A DNA stretch of 64,000 nt, taken from assembly GCF_013201895.1 (NCBI RefSeq), contig NZ_CP053841.1, positions 620,001 to 684,000 on the forward strand, written 5' to 3'. The position numbers and the translations under genes are program-made. This DNA is from Campylobacter blaseri. GTDB taxonomy: Bacteria; Campylobacterota; Campylobacteria; Campylobacterales; Campylobacteraceae. The notes beneath the pieces are model-generated. The model made no database searches. It saw only the letters and a list, made by a program, of their open reading frames with translations, and was not told where the DNA came from. Shown here piece by piece: positions 31,230 to 41,206 of this stretch. Each line of letters starts with the position of its first letter. Position 1 is the first letter of the stretch.

Positions 31230-32018
31230 ATGAAGCTAAATAAAAGAGATTTGATATTAGATTACATAATAGAAGCCTATCTTGATGAAAATACTCCAAT
31301 AGGCTCAACTGAACTTGGGCTTAGAATGGATGGTTTGATACCAGCTTCTACTATTAGAGTCTATTTTAAAAAGCTCAATGATGAAGGTGCCATAAAGCAA
31401 CTTCATGTAAGTAGCGGCAGAATACCAACTACTAGCACTATGAAGAAGTATTGGCTTGAAAGGCTTGATTTAAGTGAGAAAATAGATATTAATGATGAAG
31501 AGGCTCTTGCTGATGTAGTTAGTAAATTTAATATCTATTGTATGATTTTTAGCTCAGATTATGAAATTTTAGAAGAGGTTATAAATCATAAAGATAGGTT
31601 TATAATACTTAGTTTTGATAAGGGTGAGATAATTTTAAAATTTAATAGCAAAGTCTATAGTTTCTTATCAAATTTAATAGGAATAGAGCTAAGTGCTTTA
31701 GAGAAAATTTCAATTCAAATTGGTCTAAGCGAGCTTAGAACAAAAATTAGAGAGCTTAAAAACTCAAAAATAGAGTTTATAGCAAATGAGACAGTTGCAT
31801 ATAAAATCTTTAATGATGAAAGATTTAAAATGCTTTTAAATCCTAGTATAACAACTAGATTTAATCAAAATATAATCTTTTCACCTATCTTTGATAAAGG
31901 ATTTATGGGCATAAAAAGAGATGTAGTTTATAAAAATAGTGATGCTACTATGCTTTGTGCAGGTAGTGTTTATGAGGATTATGAGAAATTTTTTAACAAT
32001 ATAATGGAGGCAGCATGA
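31230..32018 (+). CDS. hrcA: Heat-inducible transcription repressor HrcA
   Basis: The 262-residue protein starts at ATG 31230. The earlier in-frame ATG at 31197 lies inside the CIRCE operator and is rejected. The N-terminal winged helix (KRDLILDYIIEAYLDENTPIG, ASTIRVYFKKLNDEGAI, SGRIPT) is clear, followed by the divergent effector domain. HrcA represses chaperone operons through CIRCE, and GroE is known to help it fold. The C. jejuni-type protein is similarly short. It overlaps grpE by 4 bases. Confidence 0.93.
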   Translation: MKLNKRDLILDYIIEAYLDENTPIGSTELGLRMDGLIPASTIRVYFKKLNDEGAIKQLHVSSGRIPTTSTMKKYWLERLDLSEKIDINDEEALADVVSKFNIYCMIFSSDYEILEEVINHKDRFIILSFDKGEIILKFNSKVYSFLSNLIGIELSALEKISIQIGLSELRTKIRELKNSKIEFIANETVAYKIFNDERFKMLLNPSITTRFNQNIIFSPIFDKGFMGIKRDVVYKNSDATMLCAGSVYEDYEKFFNNIMEAA

Positions 32019-32557
32019 GCGAGAATAAAGAAAACCTAAAAAATGATGAGAATTTAGAGGTTGATGAGATAGCAAAAGATGATGAGTCTTTTGATAACAA
32101 AGAAGAGTTAAGCGAAGTAGAAAAGCTTCAAAACGAGCTAAGCGAGATAACTGATAAATTTTACCGTGCAAATGCAGATTTTGAAAACATTAAAAAAAGG
32201 CTTGAAAAAGAGAAAATTAGTGCGGTTGCATATGCTGGTGAAAAATTTGCAAAAGATTTTTTACCTATTATTGATGCGATGGAAGAGGCACTTAAGCTTG
32301 ATTATGGCGAAAATGAGCTTGCACATAAGATTAATGAGGGCATAAAACATTGCGTTGATATGACTCGTAGAGCTTTTGAGAAGCATGGAATTGTGGAAAT
32401 CTCAAATGATGGCAAATTTGACCCAGAGGTTCATAATGTAATCTCTGTGATTGAAAGTAGCGAACATGAAAAAGATGAGATAGTTCAGGTGTATCAAAAA
32501 GGATACAAATATAAAGATAGAGTGCTTCGTGCCTCTATGGTAGTAGTAGCAAAATAA
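32015..32557 (+). CDS. grpE: Nucleotide exchange factor GrpE
   Basis: The 180-residue protein has an acidic N-terminal tail of about 40 residues. The coiled-coil dimer helix follows (KLQNELSEITDKFYRANADF, ENIKKRLEKEK), then the beta domain (KHGIVEISNDGKFDPEVHNV, VYQKGYKYKDRVLR). It releases ADP from DnaK. It sits between hrcA and dnaK in the standard order. Confidence 0.97.
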   Translation: MSENKENLKNDENLEVDEIAKDDESFDNKEELSEVEKLQNELSEITDKFYRANADFENIKKRLEKEKISAVAYAGEKFAKDFLPIIDAMEEALKLDYGENELAHKINEGIKHCVDMTRRAFEKHGIVEISNDGKFDPEVHNVISVIESSEHEKDEIVQVYQKGYKYKDRVLRASMVVVAK

Positions 32558-32579
32558 AATTTAATAAAAAGGATAAAAA

Positions 32580-34460
32580 ATGTCAAAAGTTATAGGAATA
32601 GATTTAGGAACAACTAACTCAGCGGTGGCGATCTTTGAAAGAGGAGAGTCTAAAATAGTACCAAACAAAGAGGGTAAAAATACAACTCCATCAGTTGTGG
32701 CTTTTACTGATAAGGGCGAAATCTTAGTTGGTGATAGTGCAAAAAGACAAGCGGTTACAAACCCAGAAAAAACCATTTATTCTATAAAAAGAATTATGGG
32801 TTTGATGATGAATGAAGAAAATGCAAAAGAGGCACAAAAAAGACTACCTTATAAAGTAGTTAACAGAAATGGTGCAGCTGCTGTTGAAATCAGTGGTAAA
32901 GTTTATACTCCACAAGAAATTTCAGCAAAAGTTTTAATGAAACTAAAAGAGGATGCAGAGGCATATTTAGGTGAAAGTGTAGTGGACGCTGTTATAACAG
33001 TTCCAGCATATTTCAATGATAGTCAAAGAAAAGCTACAAAAGAGGCAGGAACAATCGCAGGTCTTAATGTTTTAAGAATTGTAAACGAACCAACAGCTGC
33101 GGCTTTAGCTTATGGACTTGATAAAAAAGCAGCTGAAAAAATAGCAGTTTATGACCTTGGTGGTGGAACATTTGATATAACAGTTTTGGAAACTGGCGAT
33201 AATGTCGTAGAGGTTCTTTCAACTGGCGGTGATGCATTTTTAGGTGGTGATGACTTTGATAATAAATTAATTGATTGGCTAGCTAGCGAGTTTAAAGCTG
33301 AAAATGGAATTGATTTAAAAAGCGATGTTATGGCTATGCAAAGACTAAAAGAGGCAGCTGAAAATGCTAAAAAAGAGTTAAGTTCTGCTATGGAGACAAC
33401 TATAAATTTACCATTCATTACAGCAGATGCAACAGGTCCAAAGCACCTTACAAAAACCCTTACAAGAGCTAAATTTGAAAGTATGATAGAGGGCTTAGTA
33501 GCTGAGACAATATCTACAACACAAAAAGTTATGAAAGATGCTGGACTTAACTACTCAGAGATAAAAGAGGTTGTTATGGTTGGTGGATCAACTCGTGTTC
33601 CACTTGTTCAAGAAGAGGTTAAAAAGGCATTTTCAAAAGAGCTTAACAAAAGTGTAAACCCTGATGAAGTTGTATCAATTGGTGCTGCTATCCAAGGTGC
33701 TGTTATAAAAGGTGATGTTAAAGATGTTCTTTTGCTTGATGTTACACCACTTAGCTTAGGAATTGAAACTTTAGGTGGAGTTATGACTAAAGTTATAGAA
33801 AAAGGAACAACAATTCCTACTAAAAAAGCTCAAACATTCTCAACAGCTGAAGATAACCAAAGTGCAGTTACTATAAATGTATTGCAAGGTGAGAGAGAAT
33901 TTGCAAAAGATAACAAAACTTTAGGAAATTTCAATCTTGAAGGTATTATGCCAGCTCCAAGAGGAGTTCCACAAATTGAAGTTGAATTTGATATCGATGC
34001 AAATGGAATTTTAACTGTTTCAGCTAAAGATAAGGCAACAGGTAAAGCAACTGATATTAGAATCACAGGCTCAAGCGGACTAAGTGAAGATGAGATTGAT
34101 AAAATGGTAAAAGATGCCGAGGCTCATAAAGAGGAAGATAAAAAGAGAAAAGAGGGTGTTGAAGCAAGAAATCAAGCAGATGCAATTGCACATCAAACAG
34201 AAAAAACTCTAAATGAAATGGGTGAAAAAATTCCAAGCGATCAAAGAGCAAACATTGAATCAGCCTTAAACGATCTAAAAGCAACTTTAAAAGATGAAAA
34301 TGCTACAAAAGAGCAAATTGACAGTAAAGTTGCAGCTCTTAGCAAAGTTTCTGAGGAGATGTATAAAGCAGCAAGTCAAAACGCACAAGACAGTGCCAAA
34401 ACTTCTGAAAATAGCTCCAAGAAAAAAGACGATGATGTAATTGACGCTGAAGTTGAATAG
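32580..34460 (+). CDS. dnaK: Chaperone protein DnaK
   Basis: The 626-residue Hsp70 begins [16 protein letters not shown]. It has the ATPase signatures [15 protein letters not shown] and [15 protein letters not shown], the interdomain [17 protein letters not shown] and the substrate domain with NVLQGER. The C-terminus ends in an acidic [10 protein letters not shown] tail. It refolds proteins with DnaJ and GrpE. dnaJ is not in the window. The gene ends at a GC-rich terminator. Confidence 0.99.
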   Translation: MSKVIGIDLGTTNSAVAIFERGESKIVPNKEGKNTTPSVVAFTDKGEILVGDSAKRQAVTNPEKTIYSIKRIMGLMMNEENAKEAQKRLPYKVVNRNGAAAVEISGKVYTPQEISAKVLMKLKEDAEAYLGESVVDAVITVPAYFNDSQRKATKEAGTIAGLNVLRIVNEPTAAALAYGLDKKAAEKIAVYDLGGGTFDITVLETGDNVVEVLSTGGDAFLGGDDFDNKLIDWLASEFKAENGIDLKSDVMAMQRLKEAAENAKKELSSAMETTINLPFITADATGPKHLTKTLTRAKFESMIEGLVAETISTTQKVMKDAGLNYSEIKEVVMVGGSTRVPLVQEEVKKAFSKELNKSVNPDEVVSIGAAIQGAVIKGDVKDVLLLDVTPLSLGIETLGGVMTKVIEKGTTIPTKKAQTFSTAEDNQSAVTINVLQGEREFAKDNKTLGNFNLEGIMPAPRGVPQIEVEFDIDANGILTVSAKDKATGKATDIRITGSSGLSEDEIDKMVKDAEAHKEEDKKRKEGVEARNQADAIAHQTEKTLNEMGEKIPSDQRANIESALNDLKATLKDENATKEQIDSKVAALSKVSEEMYKAASQNAQDSAKTSENSSKKKDDDVIDAEVE

Positions 34461-34474
34461 AACTTTAAAAAAAT

Positions 34475-34498
34475 AGGGGGCGTAAGTTGCCCCTTTAA
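34475..34498 (+). terminator. Terminator of the hrcA-grpE-dnaK operon
   Basis: GGGGC / GCCCC with a 7-base loop is extended by one G-U pair and followed by TTTAACTTT. It begins 15 bases after the dnaK stop and is the most GC-rich hairpin in the window. Confidence 0.8.
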
Positions 34499-34579
34499 CT
34501 TTACAAATTTACACTTTAATTCATTTTAATTTTTTAAACACTACTTTTTTTCTAATTCAAAGTTAGTTTTAAAACACAA

Positions 34580-34585
34580 TATAAT
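34580..34585 (+). promoter_or_regulatory. -10 box of the tctCBA operon
   Basis: TATAAT lies 33 bases before the tctC start, and an AAGGAG ribosome binding site (34606-34611) lies between them. Confidence 0.55.
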
Positions 34586-34618
34586 ATCATTATATAAATT
34601 CTAATAAGGAGTTATATT

Positions 34619-35560
34619 GTGAGAAATTTATTAAAATTTTTTTTATTCGTTAGCATTGTGTTTAGTTCGAGTCTTATTGCAAAATATCCATCAAAAACAA
34701 TAGAAATAATTGTTCCATCAAAAGCAGGAGGATCAACTGATTTAACTGCAAGACTGTTTGCTGAAACAGCAAAGAAATATTGGAAAGATGCAGATTTTAC
34801 TATAGTAAATAGAGGCGGAGCAGGAGGTCTTATAGGTTTTGAAGCTATAAATAGAAGTAAGCCAGATGGCTATACTTTAGGACTTATTTTCACACCACAG
34901 CTAGTTGCTCATATTGTATCAAAAAGAGCTAAGTATAATTTGGATAATTTTAAAATAGTTGGTAATGTAGCTGAAGATCCAGGTGTTATAGTTGTTAATG
35001 TAGAAAGTCCTATCAATAACTTAGAAGATTTAGTAAAAAAAGCAAAAACCGAAAAGCTAACAGTAGCTGTAAACGGGGTTGGAAGTGATGATTATATCGC
35101 AGCTAAAAATTTAGAAAAATCAAATGGTATTTCATTTAACCTTATGCCAACTAAAGGCTCAACCGAGCAAACTACAGCTATTTTAGGAAATCATATAGAT
35201 GCTTCTGTTATGAATTTATCTCAAATGATAACTCACTATAAAGCAGGAAAAGTTAAAATAATAGCTATCTTATCTAAACAAAGATCAGAACTTGTTCCAA
35301 ATGTCTTAACTTCAGTAGAGCAAGGATATGATGTATTAATGACTGCAACAAGAGGGTTTATTGTTCCTGGAAAAGTTAAAGATGATATTTATAAAAAAAT
35401 TGTAGATCTTTATACAAAAGTAATAAACGATGAAGAGTTTAAAAAAAGAGCTAAAAATAGTTATATTTTCTTAAAAGCTCTTGAAGCAAGTGAATATAAA
35501 GCCTACCTAGAAGAGTTGCAAAATATAACCAAAAAAGTATATGATGAATCTCCTTGGTAA
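34619..35560 (+). CDS. Tripartite tricarboxylate transporter substrate-binding protein (TctC-like)
   Basis: The 313-residue protein starts at GTG with AAGGAG 7 bases upstream. It has a signal peptide (ending about LIAKYPSKTI) and the Bug/TctC fold: TIEIIVPSKAGGSTDLTARLFAE, VNRGGAGGLIGFEAI, KPDGYTLGL. The periplasmic protein captures a carboxylate and delivers it to TctBA. Bug proteins have varied ligands, so citrate cannot be assumed. The order C-B-A is complete here. Confidence 0.93.
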   Translation: MRNLLKFFLFVSIVFSSSLIAKYPSKTIEIIVPSKAGGSTDLTARLFAETAKKYWKDADFTIVNRGGAGGLIGFEAINRSKPDGYTLGLIFTPQLVAHIVSKRAKYNLDNFKIVGNVAEDPGVIVVNVESPINNLEDLVKKAKTEKLTVAVNGVGSDDYIAAKNLEKSNGISFNLMPTKGSTEQTTAILGNHIDASVMNLSQMITHYKAGKVKIIAILSKQRSELVPNVLTSVEQGYDVLMTATRGFIVPGKVKDDIYKKIVDLYTKVINDEEFKKRAKNSYIFLKALEASEYKAYLEELQNITKKVYDESPW

Positions 35561-35565
35561 TTATT

Positions 35566-36027
35566 ATGCAGTTAAGACATTTAAGTATTTTTTTTAGTTT
35601 ACTTTTTATCTTAATCTCAATGCTTTTATATAAAAGCATTGAGAATTTAATCACTTACTCCATAGCCACTACCTCAATTTATATAAAATTTTTATCAATT
35701 TCTCTATTTGCTTGTAGTTTTTTTGAACTTATTAAAAATATATTCAGTAAAAAAGATGAAAAGATTGTAATAGCAAAAAATATTAAAAAATTTTCTATAC
35801 TTATTATATTACTTATAGGATATGTTTGTATAATGGGATATCTTGGTTTTATAATATCGAGTTTAATATTTTTAATTTCTACTATGTGGCTTATGGGATA
35901 TAAAAAAATTATACAAATCTTAATTACATCATCTATCATAGTGGCTTTTGTATATATTTTATTTTCTGTAATATTTAAAATACCACTACCTGAGTTAATA
36001 ATTTTAGAGGGGTTATTATGGAGATAA
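35566..36027 (+). CDS. Tripartite tricarboxylate transporter small membrane subunit (TctB-like)
   Basis: The 153-residue protein has four membrane segments (for example FFSLLFILISMLLY, KFSILIILLIGYVCIMGYLGF, LITSSIIVAFVYILFSVIF). Size and position between tctC and tctA identify it; TctB has little sequence conservation. The frame is open from TTG 35554, but ATG 35566 is the likelier start. It overlaps tctA by 10 bases. Confidence 0.87.
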   Translation: MQLRHLSIFFSLLFILISMLLYKSIENLITYSIATTSIYIKFLSISLFACSFFELIKNIFSKKDEKIVIAKNIKKFSILIILLIGYVCIMGYLGFIISSLIFLISTMWLMGYKKIIQILITSSIIVAFVYILFSVIFKIPLPELIILEGLLWR

Positions 36028-37505
36028 ATATAGTTGAAATATTACAATCTGTTCTCTCTTTTCAAACACTGCTTGCTGTATTTATAGGTACTGTTTCTGG
36101 TATTGTTATTGGAGGAATTCCAGGACTTACTGCGACTATGGCGGTTGCTCTTTTGATACCTATAACTTTTTCTTTTTCACCGCTTGTAGGACTTTGTTTG
36201 ATGGGGGGAGTTTATGCAGGAGCTATGTATGGAGGTTCAATTGTAGCTATTTTGCTTTCTACTCCCGGAACTCCTGCGGCTGCTGCAACGGCGATTGAGG
36301 GCTATCCTTTAACAATGCAGGGCAAAGGTGGTTTAGCATTAAAGGTTTCAGTTGTAGCTAGTTTTATAGGTGGAACTTTTTCTGTTTTAGTTCTGCTTTT
36401 AATTTCTCCTATACTTGCTAAATTTGCTTTAAAATTTGGACCACCTGAGTATTTTTTACTTGCGGTTATGGGATTAACTGGCGTTGTTTCAGTTTCAAGT
36501 GGAGGAGTTAATAAAGGGCTTATTTCAGGTCTTATTGGACTTATAATAGCACTTATTGGAACTGATCCTATGAGTGGTAGTTTAAGATATACTTTTGATA
36601 TATTAGATTTGTATGAAGGTGTATCATTTATGCCTGCACTTATTGGTATGTTTTCCATAACACAAATGTTGGCTTTAACAGGAGAAGAGTGCATAACAAA
36701 AAATAAGATTGATTATGGCGCTATAAAAAGAGACAAAATGCCAAAAGGTATGGTAAAACCTATAGCTACAGGAACTATAGTAGGAACTATTGTTGGTATT
36801 ATTCCAGGAGAGGGTGCTACGATAGCAGCTTTTATGTCGTATAATATCCAAAAGCAAAGATCAAAGCTAAAAAGCCTTTTTGGTAAAGGAAATGTTGAGG
36901 GAATAGCTGCTGCTGAAAGTGGGAATAATGCTTGTGTTGGAGGTTCTTTAGTACCTCTTTTAACGCTTGGAATTCCGGGCAATACTGTTTCAGCTGCTTT
37001 AATGGGTGGACTTATGATACAAGGCTTAATACCAGGACCAGAATTATTTACAACGCATAGCACTATTACTTATGGATTTATAATATCTTTATTTATAGCA
37101 AATATTGTATTTTTATTAGTAGGTCTATTTTTTGCACCTTATTTTGCAAAAGTCTCAATAATACCATCATCTATTTTAATAGCTGCAATCAGCGTATTTG
37201 CTATCATAGGTTCTTACTCTATGAATAATAGCTTATTTGATGTATGGCTAACTTTGATGTTTGCATTTGGTGGGTATATACTAAAAAAAGCAGGTTTTTC
37301 TTTAAGTGCTATTATTTTAGGGCTAATTCTTGGACCTATTGCAGAAAACGGTTTTTCTCAGGCATTAACTATGTCTTCGGGTAGTTATATTATATTTTTT
37401 GAAAGCATTCCTGCAAAAGTTTTATGGGTTATAATTATAGCCTTGACTATACAGCCTTTAATTTCTAATTTTAAAGCTAATAAAGAAAGCAAATTAATAA
37501 AATAA
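36018..37505 (+). CDS. Tripartite tricarboxylate transporter large permease (TctA-like)
   Basis: The 495-residue protein has about 12 membrane segments and the TctA signatures: GTVSGIVIGGIPGLTATMAVA, YGGSIVAILLSTPGTPAAAA and GIAAAESGNNACVGGSLVPL followed by LTLGIPGN. It forms the sodium- or proton-driven channel of the transporter. It ends at a strong hairpin. No TctDE two-component regulator is adjacent, so control is not apparent. Confidence 0.95.
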   Translation: MEINIVEILQSVLSFQTLLAVFIGTVSGIVIGGIPGLTATMAVALLIPITFSFSPLVGLCLMGGVYAGAMYGGSIVAILLSTPGTPAAAATAIEGYPLTMQGKGGLALKVSVVASFIGGTFSVLVLLLISPILAKFALKFGPPEYFLLAVMGLTGVVSVSSGGVNKGLISGLIGLIIALIGTDPMSGSLRYTFDILDLYEGVSFMPALIGMFSITQMLALTGEECITKNKIDYGAIKRDKMPKGMVKPIATGTIVGTIVGIIPGEGATIAAFMSYNIQKQRSKLKSLFGKGNVEGIAAAESGNNACVGGSLVPLLTLGIPGNTVSAALMGGLMIQGLIPGPELFTTHSTITYGFIISLFIANIVFLLVGLFFAPYFAKVSIIPSSILIAAISVFAIIGSYSMNNSLFDVWLTLMFAFGGYILKKAGFSLSAIILGLILGPIAENGFSQALTMSSGSYIIFFESIPAKVLWVIIIALTIQPLISNFKANKESKLIK

Positions 37506-37507
37506 GT

Positions 37508-37538
37508 TATATCTCTAGCATTAAAAGCTAGAGATATA
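37508..37538. terminator. Bidirectional terminator between tctA and the solute-binding gene
   Basis: A perfect 12-bp stem TATATCTCTAGC / GCTAGAGATATA with a 7-base loop lies between two convergent genes. Confidence 0.8.
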
Positions 37539-37542
37539 AATG

Positions 37543-38355
37543 TTAAAACATCATTTTATAAATATCATCAAGAATAAAATATTTTTTATCTACACTTCCT
37601 CTATAAAAAGGTTTAAATGTTTCATTGTAAGAGTTTGAAAAAAAGTCCTCTTTTGCAAGACTTATTATTACTTCATTAACTTTATTTAGTAGTTGTGTAT
37701 TGCCTTTTTGTATAGTAACACAGTCAAAAAAAGATTCACCAATAGCACCAATGCTTACTTCATAGTTGCTATCTAAAAGAGGGATTGTGGCAGTTGAAAC
37801 AATATTATGCATAAATGCATCACCTTCGCCATTTCTCATTTTTTTATAACAGTCTCCATTATCTATACAATATACTATATTAAATTTACCTTGTTTTTGC
37901 AAATAAACATCAGAGTTTGTATTTTTGATTGTCAAGATATTTTTTCCTTGAAGATCCCCAATATTTTTTATATTTAATTTTTTTGGAGTTACCATTGATA
38001 AATTTATAGAAAAATATGGTATAGAAAAGTCAACATGTTTCTCTCTTTCATCATTTCTTGTAAAAGCAGCTATAACCATATCAACTTTATTATTTTCTAA
38101 AACATCAATTCTTTCAGATTGTTCTACTGCTGTAAATACAATATTCATATTTTCATTGAACATGCGTTGAATTAGATTTTTTGCAAAGGTTATTTCAAAT
38201 CCTTCAAAAGTACCGTCATCTTGAAGTTTACTAAAAGGTGGCATATATTTTGAAACACCTATTCTAATAGTTTTTGAATCTATAATCTCTTGATAAGAGT
38301 TTGCCGATAAACTAATTACTAATATACAAAATATTAAATATATTTTTTTAATCAT
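37543..38355 (-). CDS. Periplasmic solute-binding protein, amino-acid ABC transporter type (family 3)
   Basis: The 270-residue protein has a signal peptide (KKIYLIFCILVISLSANSY) and the family 3 fold: TIRIGVSKYMPPFSKLQDDGTFEGFEITFAKNL (in two halves), VDMVIAAFTRNDEREKHVDFSIPYF. It has no lipobox. Such proteins bind polar amino acids. No permease or ATPase is near, so it may serve a distant transporter or a signalling role. It has an AAGGGAGC-type ribosome binding site. Confidence 0.88.
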   Translation of the reverse strand: MIKKIYLIFCILVISLSANSYQEIIDSKTIRIGVSKYMPPFSKLQDDGTFEGFEITFAKNLIQRMFNENMNIVFTAVEQSERIDVLENNKVDMVIAAFTRNDEREKHVDFSIPYFSINLSMVTPKKLNIKNIGDLQGKNILTIKNTNSDVYLQKQGKFNIVYCIDNGDCYKKMRNGEGDAFMHNIVSTATIPLLDSNYEVSIGAIGESFFDCVTIQKGNTQLLNKVNEVIISLAKEDFFSNSYNETFKPFYRGSVDKKYFILDDIYKMMF

Positions 38356-38448
38356 ATCTGCTCCCTTGAGTTAAAGTTAAGTCATTATATTTTAAAACTG
38401 TTTAATATATCTTTAATATATATTTAGATTTTTAAATATAATAATAGA

Positions 38449-39252
38449 TTAATTTTTGGGATATATATTTTCCATAGTATTTCTTATAGATGGATTAATA
38501 AGTGCCATTTCATCTTTGCTATTTCTTATAATTTTGCTATCAGTTTCAAATTCTTTATCATCTAGCTTATCTTTATAATCAATATTAGCAAGTATATGCT
38601 TTATGGTGTTAATTCTAGCTTTTTTCTTATTGTTTGAATCAACTATAATCCATGGATTTACATTAGTATCTGTTTCTAAAAACATATGATAAATTGCTAT
38701 TGAATACTCATCCCAAAGACCTTGAGCTTTTTCATCAACAGCTGAAATTTTATATCTTTTTAAAGGATTTTCATGTCTTTCTTTAAATCTTTTGGCTTGA
38801 GTTTTTTTCTCAATAGATAAAAATACTTTAAACATTATAATATCTGATCTGGTTAAAAGTGTCTCAAAGCTAGGAACTTCTTGGAGAAATTGAATATGTT
38901 CTTGTTTGGTGCAAAAGCCCATAACAGGTTCAACCATAGCTCTATTATACCAAGACCTATCAAAGATTACTATTTCACCCGCACTTGGCAAATGTGATAC
39001 ATATCTTTGAAAATACCACTGAGTGCTTTCTACATCACTTGGTTTTGCTAGAGCTACAACCTTACAACCTCTAGGATTTAGATGTTCTGTTATCCTTTTT
39101 ATAGTTCCACCTTTTCCAGCAGCATCCCTTCCTTCAAAAATTATTAAAATTTTTAAACCTTTATCTTTTACATGGTATTGAAATTTAAGAAGTTCAATTT
39201 GTAGTTTCTTAAGCTCTTTTTCGTAGTTAAATTTTTTATCTTTTTTTGACAT
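38449..39252 (-). CDS. ppk2: Polyphosphate kinase 2
   Basis: The 267-residue single-domain PPK2 has Walker A in FEGRDAAGKGGTIKRITEHL, the YFQRYVSHLPSAGEIVIFDRSWYNR lid and Walker B region (in two halves), and the DEYSIAIYHMF helix. It moves phosphate between polyphosphate and nucleotides, preferring GTP synthesis in C. jejuni. It diverges from dsbD across a gap full of inverted repeats that overlap its -10 box. Confidence 0.96.
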   Translation of the reverse strand: MSKKDKKFNYEKELKKLQIELLKFQYHVKDKGLKILIIFEGRDAAGKGGTIKRITEHLNPRGCKVVALAKPSDVESTQWYFQRYVSHLPSAGEIVIFDRSWYNRAMVEPVMGFCTKQEHIQFLQEVPSFETLLTRSDIIMFKVFLSIEKKTQAKRFKERHENPLKRYKISAVDEKAQGLWDEYSIAIYHMFLETDTNVNPWIIVDSNNKKKARINTIKHILANIDYKDKLDDKEFETDSKIIRNSKDEMALINPSIRNTMENIYPKN

Positions 39253-39280
39253 GGTTCACCTTTTTATAAAACTTTACTAG

Positions 39281-39330
39281 ATTATACTAAAATAAAATAT
39301 AATTTTAGTATATAGTTTTATATTAAAACT
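39281..39330. promoter_or_regulatory. Two adjacent inverted repeats over the ppk2 promoter
   Basis: A perfect 11-bp inverted repeat TATACTAAAAT-N8-ATTTTAGTATA (39283-39312) is followed directly by AGTTTTA-TAT-TAAAACT (39314-39330). The minus-strand TATAAT -10 of ppk2 (39281-39286) overlaps the first arm. Operator sites for a dimeric regulator of ppk2 and perhaps dsbD are inferred. Confidence 0.5.
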
Positions 39331-39378
39331 TAAAGAATAAAATACACATAATAAATAAAATTTTTAAGGATAAAATTT

Positions 39379-41145
39379 ATGAGATTTTTTATAGCTTTTT
39401 TGCTATTTTTTACTATTTTAAATGCTGAAGGCTTAAGCACAGCAGATGCTTTTAAAGTTGAAGCTTTAGTCAATAAAAAAGATGGAGTAGTTTTTAAATT
39501 TGATATAGATGATAGTGTTTATCTATATAAAGACAGGCTAAAAGTTGCAGTTGGCGATAATGACATCACAGATATGCTAAGCTTGCCAAAAATTACAGAG
39601 TATAAAAGCCATAAGGTTTTTGAAGGCGATTTTAATCTTACAATACCTAGTGGGCTTATACTAAGCAGTGGAAATTTAGATGATTTTAAGATAAATTTAT
39701 CATTTATGGGTTGTGCTTATAGTGGGGCTTGCTATAGTCCACAAAACTATATTTATGAGTTTAAATATGATGCAAATAAGTATAGCATTGCAAAAACAGA
39801 AAAAAAAGTATCTAGCAAAACAGAAGAAAAGATAGTGGTTTCTGAACAAGATAGTATAAATGAGTATATTCAAAATAGTGGATTTTTAGCCGTTTTGGCT
39901 ACATTTTTTGGATATGGATTGCTACTTGCCTTAACCCCTTGTGTTTTTCCGATGATACCAATACTCTCATCAATCTTAGTCGCAAAATGTGAAAAAAACA
40001 ACACTAAAAAAAGTTTTTTTATAAGTTTTATTTATGTTTTTTTTATGTCATTAGCATATGCAATAGCAGGAGTAATTGCGAGCTTTTTTGGAGCTAGTGT
40101 TCAAGGAATGCTTCAAATTCCATGGGTGATAATTCTTTTTAGTTTGATTTTTGTAGCACTTGCTTTTAATATGTTTGGCTTTTATGAGATAACCCTTCCT
40201 TCAAAGCTAGAAAATGTAATTAACAAAAAAAGTGAATCAAAAAAAGGGTATATAGGTGTCGCTATAATGGGATTTTTGTCGGCCTTGATAGTTGGACCTT
40301 GTGTTGCAGCACCACTTGCTGGAGCTTTGCTTTATATAGCAAACACAGGAGATGCTTTGCTTGGTGGGCTTTCGCTTTTTATTATGAGTTTTGGAATGGG
40401 AGTTCCACTTCTTTTAATAGGGCTTGGAGCAAATAAAATACTTCCAAAACCAGGTTTTTGGATGGACGAAGTTAAAAAGATATTTGGTTTTATAATGCTC
40501 TTTATGGCAGTTTGGATGTTCTCAAGAGTTATAAGTGCGAACTTAACTATGTTTTTATATGGGGTTTTGGGAGTTATGTTTGCTTCATTTTTTGGAGTTT
40601 TTGACAAAATTGAAAATGGCTTAAATACTGGATTTTTAAAATTTAAAAAAGGCATTAGCTTTGTTATTTTGATTTACTCAGTTTTACTTATAATAGGTTA
40701 TTCACTTGGCGGAACTAATCCATTTAAACCACTTGAAAACTTTTCTGCAAGTTCGAATATACAAACTTTACCACAACAATCAAACAATGCTAAACCAAAT
40801 TTTACAAAAGTATCAAATATGCAAGAACTTGATAACATAATTAACAACTCAACTAAGCCGATTATTATAGACTTTTGGGCAACTTGGTGTGTGGTTTGTA
40901 AAGAGCTTGATGTAGTGATAGAAAGTAGTGAAATTCAAGATATTCTTAAAGATTTTGAGTTAGTTAAAATTGATGTAACTAATAGCACTTTAGATGATAA
41001 AGAACTAATGAAAAGATTTAATGTATTTGGACCACCTGCGCTTATATTTTTCAAAGATGGAAAAGAGATAAAAAACGAACAACTTGTAGGCTTTATGGAT
41101 AAAGCAAATCTTAGTGATAAGTTAAAAAGAGTTTTAGAGTATTGA
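39379..41145 (+). CDS. dsbD: Thiol:disulfide interchange protein DsbD
   Basis: The 588-residue protein has a signal peptide and an N-terminal periplasmic domain with CAYSGACYSP. A membrane domain of about eight helices carries the two redox cysteines in TPCVFPMIPIL and VGPCVAAPLAGA. A C-terminal thioredoxin domain has WATWCVVCKEL. It passes electrons from cytoplasmic thioredoxin to periplasmic proteins such as DsbC or cytochrome maturation factors. All six cysteines are present. It has an AAGGAT ribosome binding site and a terminator. Confidence 0.97.
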   Translation: MRFFIAFLLFFTILNAEGLSTADAFKVEALVNKKDGVVFKFDIDDSVYLYKDRLKVAVGDNDITDMLSLPKITEYKSHKVFEGDFNLTIPSGLILSSGNLDDFKINLSFMGCAYSGACYSPQNYIYEFKYDANKYSIAKTEKKVSSKTEEKIVVSEQDSINEYIQNSGFLAVLATFFGYGLLLALTPCVFPMIPILSSILVAKCEKNNTKKSFFISFIYVFFMSLAYAIAGVIASFFGASVQGMLQIPWVIILFSLIFVALAFNMFGFYEITLPSKLENVINKKSESKKGYIGVAIMGFLSALIVGPCVAAPLAGALLYIANTGDALLGGLSLFIMSFGMGVPLLLIGLGANKILPKPGFWMDEVKKIFGFIMLFMAVWMFSRVISANLTMFLYGVLGVMFASFFGVFDKIENGLNTGFLKFKKGISFVILIYSVLLIIGYSLGGTNPFKPLENFSASSNIQTLPQQSNNAKPNFTKVSNMQELDNIINNSTKPIIIDFWATWCVVCKELDVVIESSEIQDILKDFELVKIDVTNSTLDDKELMKRFNVFGPPALIFFKDGKEIKNEQLVGFMDKANLSDKLKRVLEY

Positions 41146-41157
41146 TAGGTTAGTTTT

Positions 41158-41184
41158 AAGGCTATTTAGAATTTAAATAGCCTT
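41158..41184 (+). terminator. Terminator of dsbD
   Basis: A perfect 11-bp stem AAGGCTATTTA / TAAATAGCCTT with a 5-base loop begins 13 bases after the dsbD stop and is followed by ATTTAT. It may also serve the convergent WG gene. Confidence 0.75.
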
Positions 41185-41206
41185 ATTTATAAGCTTATAA
41201 CCATAT

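Noticed and set aside
40332-40655. Antisense frames inside dsbD, dnaK, tctA, ligA, nadE and rpoD
   Set aside because: They are mirror frames of well-identified genes, with hydrophobic or Ser/Leu-rich nonsense and no ribosome binding sites.
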